Below are positions 26,863 to 35,693 of a DNA stretch of 62,333 nucleotides, piece after piece. The translations under genes were made by a program, and so were the position numbers. Every line of letters begins with the position of its first letter. The first letter of the stretch is position 1. Location: the NCBI GenBank assembly GCA_030656145.1, contig JAUSOF010000018.1:1-62333 (forward strand), given 5' to 3'. The notes beneath the pieces are model-generated. The model ran no database searches. It was given only the letters and a program-made list of their open reading frames with translations, and had not been told where the DNA came from. This DNA comes from Pseudomonas sp. (GTDB lineage: Bacteria > Pseudomonadota > Gammaproteobacteria > Pseudomonadales > Pseudomonadaceae).

Positions 26863-28833
26863 TTATTTCACCAGCTCGGAGACGGCGCCGCTGGCGGTGC
26901 CGGTGACCGTGTCGACGAACTTGTCGAGTACCGGCTTAACCGAGCCGCTGATAACCGACGGTAATTTTTCAAGCACCCGATCCTTACCCGGCTCGATAAG
27001 CTTCTTCAAACCCAGATCGAGCACCGCGCCAACAATGGCGGAATTGCTGGCGCCCGCTTCAAGACCCAGGATTTGCGCCAGATCGATTTTCCCGGCGGCG
27101 ATCAGTTGCACCACGCGGCTGGGTTCGCGCAGGCGAGCATCCCAGAAGGGGCTGAACTGGTTGGGGCTTTCTACCCGGCCCGGCGGCGGGGCGAAATAGG
27201 ACTCCGCCGAGGCGATGGTCATCATGTTGTCGGGGCCGCCCCACAGCGCTGACAGCGCATTGTCGGTTACGCCCTGGGTGTCGACAGCAAACTTGCCGGT
27301 GTCCAGGCCGAGGCTGGCGGCGTTGTCACTGGTGCGCACGCTGCTCAGGGGTTTGGCTACCGCCACAGTAAATTCGTTGCTGGTCCCGCGGGCCTGATAG
27401 TCACGGCCGAGACTGAAGAATGACGGCGCGCCGCCATAGCCGGTGCTGACGTCTTCAGTCTGGTTGGCGCCGAAGACGCCCAGTACGTTGCCATGGGCCC
27501 AGGTCGTCGCATGAACCGACTGCATCGCCTCGCCATAGGGGCTTGAGTTGCCCGGCGGCGAGTTTTGCGTGGGGCTGCCCCACTGCGAGCCAATCAGAAA
27601 CTGATCGCCCGACTTGGCCACTAGCTGATGAGTGCCGCCGCCCAGAGGCAAACCAAAACCAAAGTTGATGGGGCCGCGGAAAATGGTTACCTCACCGAAT
27701 GGCGTCCACAACTCGACTTTCAGATCCACGGCCATTTTAAAACCCATCGAGCTGAAGTCGACCGAGGCCCAGCCATAGCGGGGAATGCCTTTGCCAGCTG
27801 CAGCGGTGCTCTGCGGGTTATAGACATAAGCCGTCCCGCCATTGTTGAAAACCCCAACTTCAACGTTGAAACGCAGTGTAATCCTGATGAGACCGAGGTA
27901 GATCGGAATTTCCGGCGTGCCAAACTTGACCGTTGCATTAAAGTTGCGTGCACCCAGCCAATCGTTGCGGTTGCTGTTCATGATCGCCGCATAATGGCGG
28001 CCAGCCGTGCGTGCGGCGCTGTTTTCCGCATCCTTGGCGTTGCTGCTGTCGTATTTTTCCGGTGAGGTGTTGACTAGCATGGTGGAAGGCGTGCTACTGC
28101 CCAAAAACGCTGCGACAAAACCATCCGACGAGCTTGCGCTGCCGCCAGCCGCTACCACTGCACTCTTAGCTTGGCTGACCAAGCTGCCCAGTTTCAGGTC
28201 ATCGGCGAAATAGGTAAGGATGAAGTTCTGCGCCAGCAACAAGTGGCTGAGAGTGACGACTTTCAGGTTGTCGTTGGTGCCTGGTATCTCATGACGATCA
28301 ACGATTGTTAATGGTGCCGTGAACTGTGCTTCCAGGGTCGCCACCGCAAAAATCTTCTGGAAGAAACCCATCACCAGGTTGAAGCTGGATACCACGCCGG
28401 GGTAGATGCTGAGCAGCGGTTGGGCCGCTGCCCCCGTCACAGTGCCAAGTATCTGATAGGGCAGGGTGATGGTGGACAGCACATCACCGATTGTCGGTTT
28501 GGGCGCGGGTGCGATCGGGAACTGGTAGGGTGGAAAAGTGTTCACCCAGCGCGGGATATTGGCGTAGCGCTTGGACCAGGACATCAACGCCACCACCTGA
28601 CCGACCGACATCTCGTTGGCGACAATAGCCCGGTTGGTGTAGGCGATCAGGTTCTGGTGGCGGGCAAACAGCTTGGCTTGGGTATATGCCGCCGCGTCAG
28701 CAGCATTTTCAACCTGTACACGGTCACGAGTCATGACACCGTGGTTATACATCAGGATCAGGCCGATCAGCGCAACGCCGATGAAGAACAGGCCAAAAAC
28801 CATGGCCTGTCCTGATTGCCTATACCGGGCCAC
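26863..28833 (-). CDS. tadG: TadG-like pilus assembly protein
   Basis: A 656-residue protein with a GTG start. N-terminus SGQAMVFGLFFIGVALIGLI, then the region RVQVENAADAAAYTQAKLFA, which is the hallmark of the TadG / Flp pilus-assembly TadE-G-like family (usually D-x-x-x-x-A-A-D-A-A-A). The large remainder is periplasmic and low in Cys, with internal helices at the C-terminus. No von Willebrand A domain MIDAS motif (DxSxS) was seen, unlike some TadG proteins. It lies 18 bp after flp. The ribosome site is weak (CAGG), so translation may depend on the upstream gene. Confidence 0.8.
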   Translation of the reverse strand: MARYRQSGQAMVFGLFFIGVALIGLILMYNHGVMTRDRVQVENAADAAAYTQAKLFARHQNLIAYTNRAIVANEMSVGQVVALMSWSKRYANIPRWVNTFPPYQFPIAPAPKPTIGDVLSTITLPYQILGTVTGAAAQPLLSIYPGVVSSFNLVMGFFQKIFAVATLEAQFTAPLTIVDRHEIPGTNDNLKVVTLSHLLLAQNFILTYFADDLKLGSLVSQAKSAVVAAGGSASSSDGFVAAFLGSSTPSTMLVNTSPEKYDSSNAKDAENSAARTAGRHYAAIMNSNRNDWLGARNFNATVKFGTPEIPIYLGLIRITLRFNVEVGVFNNGGTAYVYNPQSTAAAGKGIPRYGWASVDFSSMGFKMAVDLKVELWTPFGEVTIFRGPINFGFGLPLGGGTHQLVAKSGDQFLIGSQWGSPTQNSPPGNSSPYGEAMQSVHATTWAHGNVLGVFGANQTEDVSTGYGGAPSFFSLGRDYQARGTSNEFTVAVAKPLSSVRTSDNAASLGLDTGKFAVDTQGVTDNALSALWGGPDNMMTIASAESYFAPPPGRVESPNQFSPFWDARLREPSRVVQLIAAGKIDLAQILGLEAGASNSAIVGAVLDLGLKKLIEPGKDRVLEKLPSVISGSVKPVLDKFVDTVTGTASGAVSELVK

Positions 28834-28851
28834 AGCCTGAATACTCGCCGC

Positions 28852-29109
28852 TTACTTGCGTTCGTCTTGCTTGAAACTGCTCAGGTTGTGCTTGGCCTCG
28901 GCTGCAGTTTGAGCTTCAGAGCCGGTTGCAGCTGCCGTTTGCTTGGCCTCGCCACCACCTAGCTCTGCTGCCATATCACCCACTTGCTCGCGCACAGTGC
29001 TGCCGAACAGGTTGTAAACCACAATGGCGGAGATCGCGATCAGTGCGACGATGATGATGTATTCGGTCATGCCTTGGCCCAGCTGACGAGCGCGCGACTT
29101 GATGGACAT
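28852..29109 (-). CDS. flp: Flp-type major pilin
   Basis: An 85-residue prepilin, first gene of the operon. The leader MSIKSRARQLG is followed by QGMTEYIIIVALIAISAIV, the G-x4-E-Y processing site and hydrophobic helix that define Flp pilins. The mature protein would be 74 residues, longer than many Flp (about 50), because of an Ala/Glu/Lys-rich hydrophilic tail (about 48-85). No prepilin peptidase (TadV) is encoded nearby, so one elsewhere must process it, as well as the other pilin-like proteins. Ribosome site GAGGAAGC precedes the ATG. Confidence 0.92.
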   Translation of the reverse strand: MSIKSRARQLGQGMTEYIIIVALIAISAIVVYNLFGSTVREQVGDMAAELGGGEAKQTAAATGSEAQTAAEAKHNLSSFKQDERK

Positions 29110-29366
29110 GATGCTTCCTCTGGACTATGCCGGGTGTGCTTATGGTTAATAGTTGCTTGCGTTGCCACTTGCAGGCTGGTGGCGGTGATGGCCGGTGTTT
29201 GCCAGCAAGCGCCACATCGCACGCACTGATTTAATCAAAAGCACCCTGTCCCGTATGTCCCTATTTATAGCTACAGATAAGCTGCCACCGAACTCTATAA
29301 ATGCAGTGGCTGCTTAGCTGCCTGCGCTATTATCAGCGCTATTAAATCGTCTCGTTCAGGATCAAC
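29110..29366. promoter_or_regulatory. divergent control region between flp and the response regulator
   Basis: AT-richer than flanking DNA. GCGCTATTA is directly repeated at 29324-29332 and 29336-29344 (12-bp period), 23-43 bp before the regulator start. This is a possible binding site for autoregulation. No sigma-54 type element (GG-N10-GC) was found. Leftward and rightward promoters must lie here, but individual boxes cannot be assigned with confidence. Confidence 0.4.
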
Positions 29367-30053
29367 ATGCGCCCCGAAAATGACAGCATGCCGATTCGGG
29401 TGATTCTGGTTGAGGATGACGTGGCGTTCCAGCAAGCACTGCAGCATACCTTCGCCACAGCGCCAGACATGCTACTGGTGGCTGTATTGAGCACACGAGC
29501 TCAAGGCTTAAAAATCCTTGATGATGCTCCGGTGGATGTCCTGTTGGTCGACCTAGGGCTGCCGGACGGCTCGGGGATTGATGTGATTCGTGCCGCGCAT
29601 GCCAAATGGCCGGATTGCAATATCATGGTGAGTACCGCTTTTGGCGATGAGATGCATGTAATGCAATCTCTTGAAGCGGGTGCGGCGGGGTATCTGCTCA
29701 AAGACAGCAGTACATCCAGTATCGCCTCAGAAATCCGCAGCCTGCATCAAGGTGGCAGTCCGATCAGCCCACTCATCGCCCGCCAGATACTCATGCGCTT
29801 TCGCCAGCAAGATGCGTCGCAGCCGTTGGTACCAACCTCTCCGAACGCGACGCGCGCGCGGTTGTCCACAAGAGAACAGCAGGTACTGGAATACATTACC
29901 AAAGGTTTTAATTCGGATGAGATTGCCGGGCTGATGGGCGTATCACGGCATACCGTTTTGACTTTTGTGCGCCGGATTTATAAGAAGCTTGAAGTCAGTT
30001 CTAAAGCTGAAGCGATATACGAAGCACGCAGCCAGGGCTTGTTGGGTGCTTAA
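29367..30053 (+). CDS. NarL/LuxR-type response regulator
   Basis: A 228-residue response regulator. The receiver domain (about 8-125) has the acidic pair EDD, phosphoacceptor D in LLVDLGLPDGSG (about residue 61), T/S and Lys in YLLKDS (about 112). The C-terminal LuxR HTH (about 165-225) shows LSTREQQVLEYITKGFNSDE and the recognition segment SRHTVLTFVRRIYKKL. It is transcribed divergently from flp and overlaps the kinase gene by 8 bp, so it is probably the regulator of the tad operon. Base composition is AT-rich relative to the chromosome. A second ATG at residue 8 (MPIRVILVE) would also give a complete receiver, but the first has an AGGA site. Confidence 0.9.
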   Translation: MRPENDSMPIRVILVEDDVAFQQALQHTFATAPDMLLVAVLSTRAQGLKILDDAPVDVLLVDLGLPDGSGIDVIRAAHAKWPDCNIMVSTAFGDEMHVMQSLEAGAAGYLLKDSSTSSIASEIRSLHQGGSPISPLIARQILMRFRQQDASQPLVPTSPNATRARLSTREQQVLEYITKGFNSDEIAGLMGVSRHTVLTFVRRIYKKLEVSSKAEAIYEARSQGLLGA

Positions 30054-31983
30054 GCAATGGGTCGGGATCTTGTTCCTGGCGATTGCGCTGCAAGCTATAT
30101 GCACCCCTGTCAATGCTGCTACAGAAACGCCATCGCACATTACTAACGCTCAACTGTTGAGTATTCCCAGTCGCGGTTATAGCGCACCACCGCGGGACGT
30201 TAACGAATTATTGCTGCCAGATGAATGGGTGCCCGTTACGCTTCCACACGCCTTGGTGCGGCAGCTGATACCCTCGACAGTTAAGTATGACGACGCTAGT
30301 GCACCCACTATAGAAACCTGGTATCGCCTGCAGCTACCCGTGTCAGCCACAGAGAAAAAAATCCAGCACTTATACATTCCGCGCTGGAAAACTGACGGTA
30401 ACCTCGCCATATATGCAGATGGCAAACTGATTTATATGTCACATGGCGGCGTGTACTGGAATGGTTGGAATATCCCACTTAACGTCCCGTTAAATGCAAC
30501 TGCCAACACGCCAAGCCCAAGCGTTATACTCCTTCGCATCCAGCGCCCGAGTGATTCGGGTGGTGGCATTTCGTCTATATGGGTTCAGGAAAGTAGCCTG
30601 AGCTGGCGTTACCGGCTACGTTACCTGCTACAGATACAGCTTCCGTACACCAGTAGCGTGGTTTTTCTAGCGGTAGGTTTATTCTCTTTTTTTGTGTGGT
30701 GCAAGTTACGCAGCGAATACTCGTACCTGCTATTTTTCTTCATTTCGATCGCGTCATTTATACGCACCCTGCATTATTACGTCGGCGAGAGTGAGCTATC
30801 AATACCGGAAGCATGGTTCAGTTGGCTAACAATAAACTCGCTTTTCTGGATGGTGTTAGTTACTCATTTTTTCCTATGTAGCCTTCATCATCGCTCGAAG
30901 GGCTGGCTGAATACTCTCGTCACCGTGGTGACACTGAGTGCTGGCTTAATTACGCTGCCACTGCTTTCCGAGTTATTGAATGCATATGCGCTGTCACCGC
31001 TGATCTACTGCGCCTTAATCGTCACGGGATCTTTGGTGGCGGGCTACGGCGCCTACCAGTCTTGGCAGGTACGCTGCAATGATGGCTTGCTTTTGAGCGC
31101 CTGGGCTACAGTAGGTATGCTGCTGGGCTGTCATGACTGGCTACTGCAGAATAACTATTTGAGTATCGAATCTATTTACTTGGGCCCTTATAGCAATATC
31201 GGTGCTTTTCTCATTGTAATGCACACTATTTTTCGTCGATTTCTCAAGGCCAATGAAAACGTCAAAGTGATCAATGCCAGCCTGAAATTTCGTCTGCAAG
31301 AGCGTGAGAATGAGTTGAAGAAAAGCCACCAGCGTCTACGTGAGATAGAGCATCGTCAGACACTCAGTAATGAGCGCCAGCGGCTAGTGCAGGACATGCA
31401 TGACGGAATGGGCTCATCACTGATCATCGCGCTACTGGCGGCAGAAAAAGGCCACCTCGACGCCTCCGCACTGACAGATGTACTTAAGAACTGCATCGAA
31501 GATCTGAAGTTGACCATCGATTCGATGGAGCCCGTGGAAGCCGACTTACTATTGCTACTGGCAACGCTACGATTCCGCCTAACACCTCGCCTGGAAAGTG
31601 CCGGAATATGCTTGCGCTGGGATATTCAGAATGTGCCTGCGCTTGACTGGCTTGACCCCCGTAATGCATTACATATTTTGCGCATTTTACAAGAGACATT
31701 CTCCAATATTATCAAACACACCAACGCTACAGAAATTCGGATTAAAACATCCTCTGACGCTACTCACGTCAGAGTCATTATCATAGATAACGGTCAGGGG
31801 TTTACGGTAGACGAGCCCGCGAATTATAGAGGCAAAGGGCTGAAGAACCAGTTGCGTCGTGCAGCCTCAATAGGCGCTGAAATCCTATGGCACTCAAATG
31901 CAACAGGCCTAAGTGTCACGTTGGTTTTGCCTATTGTTGCCACTGCACGAAATGCTAATCCTGAGTCGCCCTTGGTTTCGTGA
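30046..31983 (+). CDS. membrane sensor histidine kinase, 7TM type
   Basis: About 645 residues from a GTG (VLKQWVGILFL) that overlaps the regulator stop. An earlier ATG inside the regulator gene is possible but would hide the signal. Order: signal anchor, periplasmic beta-rich sensor (about 50-200, resembling the 7TMR-DISM extracellular type), seven hydrophobic segments (about 200-410), coiled coil (about 420-450), HisKA_3 dimerisation box ERQRLVQDMHDGMGSSL with the phospho-His, and HATPase_c with N box ETFSNIIKHTNAT and G boxes DNGQGF and GKGLKN. It would phosphorylate the adjacent regulator. The gene is strongly AT-rich compared with neighbours, a sign of transfer. Confidence 0.88.
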   Translation: MLKQWVGILFLAIALQAICTPVNAATETPSHITNAQLLSIPSRGYSAPPRDVNELLLPDEWVPVTLPHALVRQLIPSTVKYDDASAPTIETWYRLQLPVSATEKKIQHLYIPRWKTDGNLAIYADGKLIYMSHGGVYWNGWNIPLNVPLNATANTPSPSVILLRIQRPSDSGGGISSIWVQESSLSWRYRLRYLLQIQLPYTSSVVFLAVGLFSFFVWCKLRSEYSYLLFFFISIASFIRTLHYYVGESELSIPEAWFSWLTINSLFWMVLVTHFFLCSLHHRSKGWLNTLVTVVTLSAGLITLPLLSELLNAYALSPLIYCALIVTGSLVAGYGAYQSWQVRCNDGLLLSAWATVGMLLGCHDWLLQNNYLSIESIYLGPYSNIGAFLIVMHTIFRRFLKANENVKVINASLKFRLQERENELKKSHQRLREIEHRQTLSNERQRLVQDMHDGMGSSLIIALLAAEKGHLDASALTDVLKNCIEDLKLTIDSMEPVEADLLLLLATLRFRLTPRLESAGICLRWDIQNVPALDWLDPRNALHILRILQETFSNIIKHTNATEIRIKTSSDATHVRVIIIDNGQGFTVDEPANYRGKGLKNQLRRAASIGAEILWHSNATGLSVTLVLPIVATARNANPESPLVS

Positions 31984-32988
31984 TACTCCGCGCCTCATTA
32001 TCGGGCCTGTCAGGAGTGGCTGGCCTTGCATTTCTGGTTGACCCCAGCGCCTGCTGATTTAAAAAGCGCGGCCGCGGCACGATCAAATAATTCAGGGGTT
32101 AATTTCTGAGTCTCGAACCGGTCAAGCACCCGCCGCAACCATGTATCGCATTACAGATACAACTCGCCTGTGTTCGTCGGTAATTATAATGCGCGTCACC
32201 CACAGGCTTGGCAGCGCGGACAGCGCCAGATTTAGCCGTGCACAACGCAGTTCATCCTGATGCTGGATCAGGATGAAGTGCGTCAAGGGGAAGGATAGAA
32301 TCAGAATCGAGACGGCGCTGGTAGGGATCAGCTGCCGTCCCGGGTTTTCCTGATGCGCGCCCCGTGCAGGGCGCTGGATCTGTGTTGCTGGCCGCCTGGA
32401 CGGATTCCAGGATGTTGCGTTGGGTCGCCATGCTCTGCAGTTGAACGGATATTCGTTAGCGCTATGGCTATCTATCCTGGCCTATGGCCGGGTGTTGCCG
32501 TACTCCTGTTTCGCCTTGTGCGATTTAACCCCTACGCGAGCTGCGGCATTACGCGCTAGGCGCGGAGATGGTTTGCCATCATGTGTTGTTGACCTGCACC
32601 CACGGCCGGACGTTTCGACTCCATGGTTGTACGTGCATTCTGCGCATTGACACTTTGGCGTGCGTGCAGAACCACGCGGGTGCTGACTAGGGGACAAGTG
32701 ATACTGCGTGTCGTCATTCGCTTAAGCCCTCCTTGTTGCTGATCTGAATCATAAGATAGTCCGGTTTCTTGGGGAGCGTTTAGTACATGTGGCGATAAAG
32801 CCAAAAGTTTCAGGAATTAACGAGCATAAACCCCGCCAGTGAAGGCGTGTGGCAGTTATTGCGGGAGGCGTCATCACGTTCGCGCAGCGCGTTTCCAGGC
32901 ATTTATGGGTCGACTTCAGGCATCCGCGCAGGCGCCAGACGTTCTAGGTTAGGCGGGCGTTATTTCAGCCGCACAACTTGGAGCAGAC
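31984..32988. other. about 1 kb without a convincing gene
   Basis: No frame here looks like a known protein. A minus-strand frame at about 32134-32345 reads VSILILSFPLTHFILIQHQD-like sequence and ends at a stop, and may be the remnant of a membrane protein or random. Short frames elsewhere are unlike proteins. The base composition is intermediate between the AT-rich kinase and the GC-rich right side, so it may be a degraded junction of the transferred block. Confidence 0.5.
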
Positions 32989-33333
32989 ATGCCTAGCCCG
33001 ATTACCGTTCTTCGCGATACCACCCCCATGCCGATGCTCGATGCCTGCAAGTGGGAAAAACTGGCCGGCGACCCGCACACCGTCAACCTCAACGCCTACA
33101 CCTCCGAAGACGGTAGCAAGATCATGGGCACCTGGATCTGCACCCCCGGAAAATGGAGGGTCGCCTATGAGAAATGGGAGTACTGCCACTTTCAGGAAGG
33201 CTATTGCATCATCACGCCGGACGGTCAGGCGCCGATCCATCTCAAGGCTGGTGACATCTTCATCGTCGAACCCGGCATGTGCGGCACCTGGGAAGTGGTC
33301 GAGACGGTGCGTAAGTACTTCGTCTTCGCCTGA
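32989..33333 (+). CDS. small cupin-domain protein (DUF861 type)
   Basis: A 114-residue single-domain cupin of the cupin_3/DUF861 class, related to the (S)-ureidoglycine aminohydrolase-like domain. Visible: MGTWICTPGKWRVAYEKWEY, then CHFQEGYCIITPDGQ, HLKAGDIFIVEPGMCGTWEV and a final YFVF. The usual metal-binding His/Glu set is partly replaced (EYCHFQEG), so metal binding is uncertain. Such proteins are often linked to amino acid or purine catabolism, but nothing in the neighbourhood shows a pathway. The start follows a TTGGAG site. Confidence 0.85.
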   Translation: MPSPITVLRDTTPMPMLDACKWEKLAGDPHTVNLNAYTSEDGSKIMGTWICTPGKWRVAYEKWEYCHFQEGYCIITPDGQAPIHLKAGDIFIVEPGMCGTWEVVETVRKYFVFA

Positions 33334-33678
33334 CGATCACTACCGCAAAGCCAGTCCACCTATGTAGGTTGGCGTTGAGCGCAGCGAAGGATTACCGGCC
33401 CAGACTGCCCACAGGTGAGCACGCAGGCCGCCTGCCTGTGTGCTGTTTGCTGGCGATAAGGGTTGCCTTCCACGCCGGGCATTGTCATAAATGTCCTGTG
33501 GCAATCTGAGGGAGCGAATTTGGTGCGCCCTCTGTAGACTCAGGGCATTACAGGGCTAAGCGTACCCAGTTGCAGCGTCGCAGGTTGTGGTCTTTGTTAG
33601 CGTTACCGCGACAAAGTCCGGAACCTTGGCGCCATGCTGGCCCTCGAAGGTACAGACCCGTCAGAAGCGAGGAATACC
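33334..33678. other. intergenic with one repeat
   Basis: Contains a GTAGGTTGGCGTTGAGCGCA repeat at 33363-33395. The rest has no gene. A weak promoter for the HPF-like gene should lie here. Confidence 0.4.
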
Positions 33679-34104
33679 ATGCAAATTCATGTGCGAAGCA
33701 ACCATATCGAAGGCAGTGTCCGGCTTCAGGAGTGGGTAAGCGCAACAGTGACCGAGCGGCTGGACCGTTTTGAAGATTTTCTCACTCGGGTTGAAGTGCA
33801 TCTCAGCGACGAAAACGGCAACAAGGCCGGTGTCGACGACAAACGCTGCCAGATCGAAGCGCGGCCCAAAGGCCATCAAGCTATCTCCGTCACTTACAAA
33901 GCCTCGTCCCTCGTACAGGCCGTGGACGGCGCTTCTGAGAAAATGCGCCATGCCCTCGAACACATGGTCGGCAAGCTTGAGGTCAGGGCTATATCCACCG
34001 GGCACATCGATGACCCACGCCTGAACGAAGATCCCGAACACGTCACCGAGGCCCTGCTGCAGGAAGAATTCCTGGCCAAGGAAGAAGCCCTCAGCCGGAG
34101 TTAG
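33679..34104 (+). CDS. HPF/RaiA-family ribosome-associated protein
   Basis: A 141-residue protein of the ribosome hibernation factor family. N-terminal MQIHVRSNHIEGSVRLQEWV and the following FLTRVEVHLSDENGNK and CQIEARPKGHQAISVTY match the beta-alpha-beta fold of HPF/RaiA, which binds the 30S decoding region and dampens translation. It is longer than the short HPF (about 100) but has no long-HPF dimerisation domain. The C-terminal 40 residues are acidic (NEDPEHVTEALLQEEF). The ATG at 33679 follows a GAGGAA site. It is not the main rpoN-linked HPF copy, judging by context. Confidence 0.88.
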   Translation: MQIHVRSNHIEGSVRLQEWVSATVTERLDRFEDFLTRVEVHLSDENGNKAGVDDKRCQIEARPKGHQAISVTYKASSLVQAVDGASEKMRHALEHMVGKLEVRAISTGHIDDPRLNEDPEHVTEALLQEEFLAKEEALSRS

Positions 34105-34139
34105 GCGGCTGATATTCGCTGAGTTCTGAATGATTTCAT

Positions 34140-34171
34140 AAGGGGTTGCCATGCATGCATGGCAACCCCTT
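34140..34171 (+). terminator. 32-bp perfect palindrome after the HPF-like gene
   Basis: Half-site AAGGGGTTGCCATGCA is followed immediately by its perfect reverse complement, with no loop bases outside the palindrome, 36 bp past the stop. It would form a very stable hairpin, but the T-run is weak (CCTTTAAGG), so it may be a bidirectional terminator or 3' stabiliser. Being palindromic, it works on either strand. Confidence 0.6.
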
Positions 34172-34466
34172 TAAGGTTGCGCAAGCCGTGGCGTAATCTG
34201 CTCGCCAGCCCGTAACCAATCCCTTTGCAGATACGGCGCTGCTGCCGGTCTGTTGCGCAATAACCCCCATGATCAGCTTGCCTATAGTTGAGGACTTCGT
34301 AGTCCGAATAAGCGTCAGCGCAATCCGGGGCGCTCTCGTGGATGGCTCCTGGGCTAGCGCACAGCAGGTTTGCTGCGCTCAACCACGTCCTGCGATCGGC
34401 GGCGCGCCAATCGGGGGGCACTGCACCTCGACTTGCAGCGCACGCACCAACGCCAGGAGTACCCGC
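34172..34466. other. intergenic, nothing recognised
   Basis: No frame resembling a protein and no clear RNA gene was found. The stretch separates the HPF-like gene from the interrupted tautomerase gene. Confidence 0.4.
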
Positions 34467-34673
34467 TCAGTCCGGCGTTCGCTGACGGTATTCGGTGGTG
34501 GTCATGCCGGCGTAGCCTCAGTTATCCGTGTCGACTTCCTCGATCAGGATATGGGTCAGGTCGGGGCGTTTGTTCAACACCCGTTGCAGGGTGTCGGTGA
34601 TCGCGCGAATCACCTGGGCTTTCTGCTCGCGGGTGACGCCGTCGCGGGTAATGCGCACATTGACGAAAGGCAT
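34467..34673 (-). pseudogene. 4-oxalocrotonate tautomerase-family gene with in-frame TGA
   Basis: ATG at 34673 begins MPFVNVRITRDGVTREQKAQ, including the Pro2 catalytic residue, and continues through RPDLTHILIEEVDTDN. The next codon is TGA (34518-34520 on the plus strand) where the family has Trp (the usual DNWG motif). Directly after it the frame continues GYAGMTTTEYRQRTPD and then stops, exactly the family C-terminus. The gene is thus 51 residues as written, or 68 if one base (TGG to TGA) is restored. This is a nonsense mutation, or a sequencing error. The truncated product lacks the final strand and probably does not form the active oligomer. A GGAG site precedes the ATG. Confidence 0.8.
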
Positions 34674-34762
34674 GTTGATACTCCTTCGGATTTTAAATTG
34701 GCGATCTACCAATAGCCTGTTGCGTTCGGCTATCGCCACTGAGCTTGAGGCGGCCAGGGTTC

Positions 34763-34783
34763 GTAGGGTGCGCCGTGCGCACC
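34763..34783. repeat. GTAGGGTGCGC...GTGCGCACC repeat copy
   Basis: A copy of the palindromic family described at 9743. It lies directly at the broken left edge of the LysR gene, so it may mark the deletion or insertion point. Confidence 0.7.
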
Positions 34784-34796
34784 AGCAGGTGACGAA

Positions 34797-35531
34797 TCAC
34801 CGACCGAAGGCGGGCTCGCCTACCACCGGCAATGCCGGGGCGTGTTGAAGCAGATGCTCGAAGCCGAGCGCGAGTTGATGGGCCAACAACAGGCGCCGTC
34901 CGGCACCCTGCGCCTCAGTATCCCCACCACCTACGGGTACCACCGGATACTGCCGCTGCTGCCCGAGTTCCGCCGCCAGTACCCGCAGGTGCGGGTGGAC
35001 ATCCACCTGGGCAACCGCAATATCGATTTCGTCGACGAAGGCTACGACATGGCCATCCGCGTGCGCGCGCAGCCCGATTCCGGCCTGATCGCCCGCCACC
35101 TGGAAGACGCCGCCCTGGTCGTGGTGGCAGCCCCCGACTACCTGGCGCGGGTCGGCACCCCGCAGAACCTGGACGACCTGGCGCAGCACCAATGCATACA
35201 GTTCGAACTGCCCAGCAACGGCCGGCGCATCGCCTGGCTGTTCAGCGACGACGGCCGCCCCTGCGAAATCCTCACCCAGGGCGCCTACCTCTGCTCCGAC
35301 GAGGTACTGGGCGGCGTAACCCAGGCCAAACACGGCACCGGCCTGTTCCAGACCTACCGCTTTATCATCGAACGGGAACTGGCCGAAGGCTCACTGGTGG
35401 AAGTGCTGCAACCCTACGCCGGCCGCTCGCGGCCGTTTACCGTGCTCTATCCCCGCGGGCGGCATGTGCCGTTGAGGTTGCGGGCGGTTATTGATTTTTT
35501 GGTGGAGAAGCAGAAGGGGTGGGGGGATTGA
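34797..35531 (+). pseudogene. LysR-type regulator lacking its DNA-binding domain
   Basis: The frame from about 34797 reads SPTEGGLAYHRQCRGVLKQM, which is the end of a LysR HTH/linker helix region, then a full substrate-binding domain (PSGTLRLSIPTTYGYHRILP, RVDIHLGNRNIDFVDEGYDM, RRIAWLFSDDGRPCEI, RGRHVPLRLRAVIDF). The N-terminal 60-70 residues with the winged helix are missing. The sequence before is a dispersed repeat. Without the HTH the product cannot bind DNA as a LysR regulator does. The divergent tautomerase beside it, also defective, was probably its target gene. Any expression would start at TTG/GTG codons near 34839 (inference). Confidence 0.8.
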
Positions 35532-35693
35532 GGGTGAATTAGTCGCTGGGTGTACTGGAGGCTTGAGTCGGGTTGGCCGTGGCTGGGCGGTTTCGGCCGT
35601 TTGCGACAGGCAGCTTGCGGTCAAAAGGTCATTCAGGCCGTGAAAATGTGCAAAATAGATTCGTCCCTTTTTCCCCTGTTTCCCACTTAGGCC

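Noticed and set aside
29110..29366. Sigma-54 promoter for flp
   Set aside because: Candidate GG and GC dinucleotides have a spacing of 8 or 9, not the required 10.
34518..34520. Selenocysteine at the TGA of the tautomerase
   Set aside because: Trp is expected there in the family, no SECIS-like hairpin was evident just downstream, and the family has no known Sec form.
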